6,750 nucleotides of DNA from Gammaproteobacteria bacterium (lineage in GTDB: Bacteria > Pseudomonadota > Gammaproteobacteria > Granulosicoccales > Granulosicoccaceae): NCBI GenBank assembly GCA_019634245.1, contig JAHQVR010000003.1, forward strand, positions 1 to 6,750, given 5' to 3'. Below are positions 5,660 through 6,750 of the stretch, in pieces (the first letter of the stretch is position 1; every line of letters begins with the position of its first letter). A model generated the notes under the pieces. That model made no database searches and was not told where the DNA came from. It saw only the letters and a program-made list of their open reading frames with translations. Both the position numbers and the translations under genes were made by a program.

Positions 5660-6488
5660 GCATTTCATCCCACTGCGGCTTATCGTCAGTGACGTCAAAC
5701 CAAGGCGCTTTTGAACCTATGAAAATGTGGCCTTTTGCTTCAATACCCGGCGGCTGATTCAAACTGCCAACGGGGACATTGTACAAACTCCCATCGGGCC
5801 GAGGTCGCGGTACCGACGAGCCACAGGTGTTGCAAAAGGCGTGGCCAAAGAACTGAGCACCTTTATGTGCGTAGTTGGTGATATTGTCTTCGCCGCTTGT
5901 CCATATGAACTGATCACCCGCCACAAAAGCGTTAGTGGCATGGGCAGCGCCTTTAGCTTTGCGGCAACGGCTGCAATGACAGTGCATCATCATCTTTGGT
6001 GCTCCAGCATATTCAAACGAAACCGCACCACACTGACAAGCACCGGCCACCCCATCGGTTTTAGTAGACGCTTTTGGGACATCAACTACACGTGATGAAT
6101 CATCATCGCCGTAGTGGGTTTGTTGCGGAAGGCCATCGGTTATGGAATAGCACTGGGCTTTTGATTCGGTGAATATGTGCGCCTTGGGGCGTATACCCGG
6201 GTCGTCATCCATTAAACCGGCAGGGACATATACAGTAGGTTCAGTTACAGATTTTTCTGGTAATGGTGAGCCGCAGTGCTTACAGAATGAGCGTATAAAG
6301 CCAGGAGAGGATTCGTAATACTCGATGTCACCCTCTCCCTGTTCGATCTTCAAAAAATCGGTGTTGTAGTAGGTGGCAAAGAGTGCCCCGTGTATTCTGC
6401 GACACATAGAGCAGTGACAGTGGGTCATATTCTTGGCCCCACCAACACTGAATATCACACTACCGCACAAACAACTACCTTTGGCCAT
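5652..6488 (-). CDS. Tandem GFA-domain (CENP-V/glutathione-dependent formaldehyde-activating-like) zinc protein
   Basis: 278 residues made of two GFA domains in a row; most family members have one. Seen: domain 1 has Cys6, 8, 24, 26, 29, 69 and 72 (CLC, HCHCSMC, CKHC); domain 2 has Cys151, 153, 170, 172, 175, 219 and 222 (CQC, HCHCSRC, CNTC). So both zinc sets are complete. Each domain ends alike: GIRPKAHIFTESKA (98-111) against GIEAKGHIFIGSKA (248-261), which points to an internal duplication. The family is named for Gfa of Paracoccus, reported to speed the joining of formaldehyde to glutathione, but that activity has been questioned and most members are uncharacterised. The function here is therefore open; a cytosolic thiol- or zinc-related role is the safest statement. 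The ATG at 6488 puts CLCG at the expected N-terminal position; the upstream GAGACA is a weak Shine-Dalgarno. Confidence 0.92.
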   Translation of the reverse strand: MAKGSCLCGSVIFSVGGAKNMTHCHCSMCRRIHGALFATYYNTDFLKIEQGEGDIEYYESSPGFIRSFCKHCGSPLPEKSVTEPTVYVPAGLMDDDPGIRPKAHIFTESKAQCYSITDGLPQQTHYGDDDSSRVVDVPKASTKTDGVAGACQCGAVSFEYAGAPKMMMHCHCSRCRKAKGAAHATNAFVAGDQFIWTSGEDNITNYAHKGAQFFGHAFCNTCGSSVPRPRPDGSLYNVPVGSLNQPPGIEAKGHIFIGSKAPWFDVTDDKPQWDEMPT

Positions 6489-6675
6489 GAGCTTGTCTCG
6501 ATAAGTATTTTCTACGCTAATTCTGGCACGTTGCGCCGTCTTTGTCCCAGCAACCTGACAATGAAACTCGATTGATCAATAAATTATTGCCAACAATCGC
6601 TAACTGATAGATGCGCGATGCACTGCTCTTCGACTAGTCTCTGGCCTTGGATACATTGGCGACCAAAAAACCTAT
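6489..6675 (-). promoter_or_regulatory. Upstream region of the GFA gene with clustered palindromes
   Basis: 187 bp between the VOC gene end and the GFA start, both on the minus strand. It holds ATTGATCAAT (6571-6580, perfect palindrome), CAATAA-A-TTATTG (6577-6589) and the wider arms CGATTG (6569-6574) / CAATCG (6594-6599), all overlapping about 80-110 bp before the GFA ATG. This could be an operator. No convincing -35/-10 pair and no terminator hairpin for the VOC gene was found. Confidence 0.35.
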
Positions 6676-6750
6676 CTATCGTTTGTTTTTGTCGTCCCAT
6701 AGTTTTGGTTCCCATAACTCAATCTTGTTACCCTCAGGGTCCATCACCCA
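6676..6750 (-). CDS. VOC (glyoxalase/bleomycin-resistance) superfamily protein, C-terminal end (truncated by window edge)
   Basis: Only the last 24 codons and the TAG stop (6676-6678) are present. Seen: WVMDPEGNKIELWEP followed by a short charged tail. The D-P-E-G-N-x-I-E-L-W-E-P ending is the hallmark of the last beta strand of VOC proteins; the Glu in IELWE is the usual metal ligand of this strand. VOC members include glyoxalase I, dioxygenases and antibiotic-binding proteins, so the exact role cannot be given. It lies upstream of the GFA gene on the same strand, 187 bp away, and may or may not be co-transcribed. Confidence 0.8.
   Translation of the reverse strand, partial: WVMDPEGNKIELWEPKLWDDKNKR

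Noticed and set aside
5727..6095. Plus-strand ORF of 122 codons
   Set aside because: It is antisense to the tandem GFA gene, which has 14 correctly placed cysteines; the ORF has no motif of its own.

Overview
The window reads like an ordinary chromosomal stretch of a Gram-negative gammaproteobacterium, probably marine or aquatic. The signs are a cardiolipin synthase, an outer-membrane-type lipoprotein, a MocR regulator close to E. coli YdcR, DUF1127 and GFA-family proteins, moderate GC by eye, and compact gene packing. The genus cannot be fixed from the sequence alone. No rRNA, tRNA, CRISPR array, insertion sequence or phage gene was seen.

Layout. At the left edge (1-577, minus strand) is the N-terminal part of a cardiolipin synthase-type phospholipase D protein, cut by the window edge. 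A 226-bp gap with a GC-rich hairpin separates it from a divergent plus-strand pair. The pair is a two-TM HAMP-domain protein with no output domain (804-1418) and, 17 bp later, a predicted lipoprotein with an ASH-like Ig domain and TPR repeats (1436-2473). That pair ends 6 bp from the stop of the convergent MocR-type regulator (2480-3922, minus strand).

The centre is the most interesting part. The MocR regulator (winged helix fused to an aminotransferase-fold domain) is divergent from a stand-alone class I/II aminotransferase (4085-5281). The aminotransferase overlaps the start of a small DUF1127 gene (5256-5528) that has a clear Shine-Dalgarno inside the aminotransferase gene. The 162-bp divergent intergenic region holds a perfect 10-bp inverted repeat (ATAACAGTTT / AAACTGTTAT). 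It is directly flanked by a second near-palindrome, and a third CTGTTAT half-site lies at the expected -35 position of the aminotransferase promoter. This looks like a self-contained regulatory unit: the MocR protein probably senses a PLP-linked or amino-compound ligand and controls both itself and the aminotransferase-DUF1127 operon. The substrate is unknown.

At the right are a tandem-domain GFA (CENP-V/glutathione-dependent formaldehyde-activating-like) zinc protein (5652-6488, minus) and the last 24 codons of a VOC/glyoxalase-superfamily protein (6676-6750, minus, cut by the window edge).
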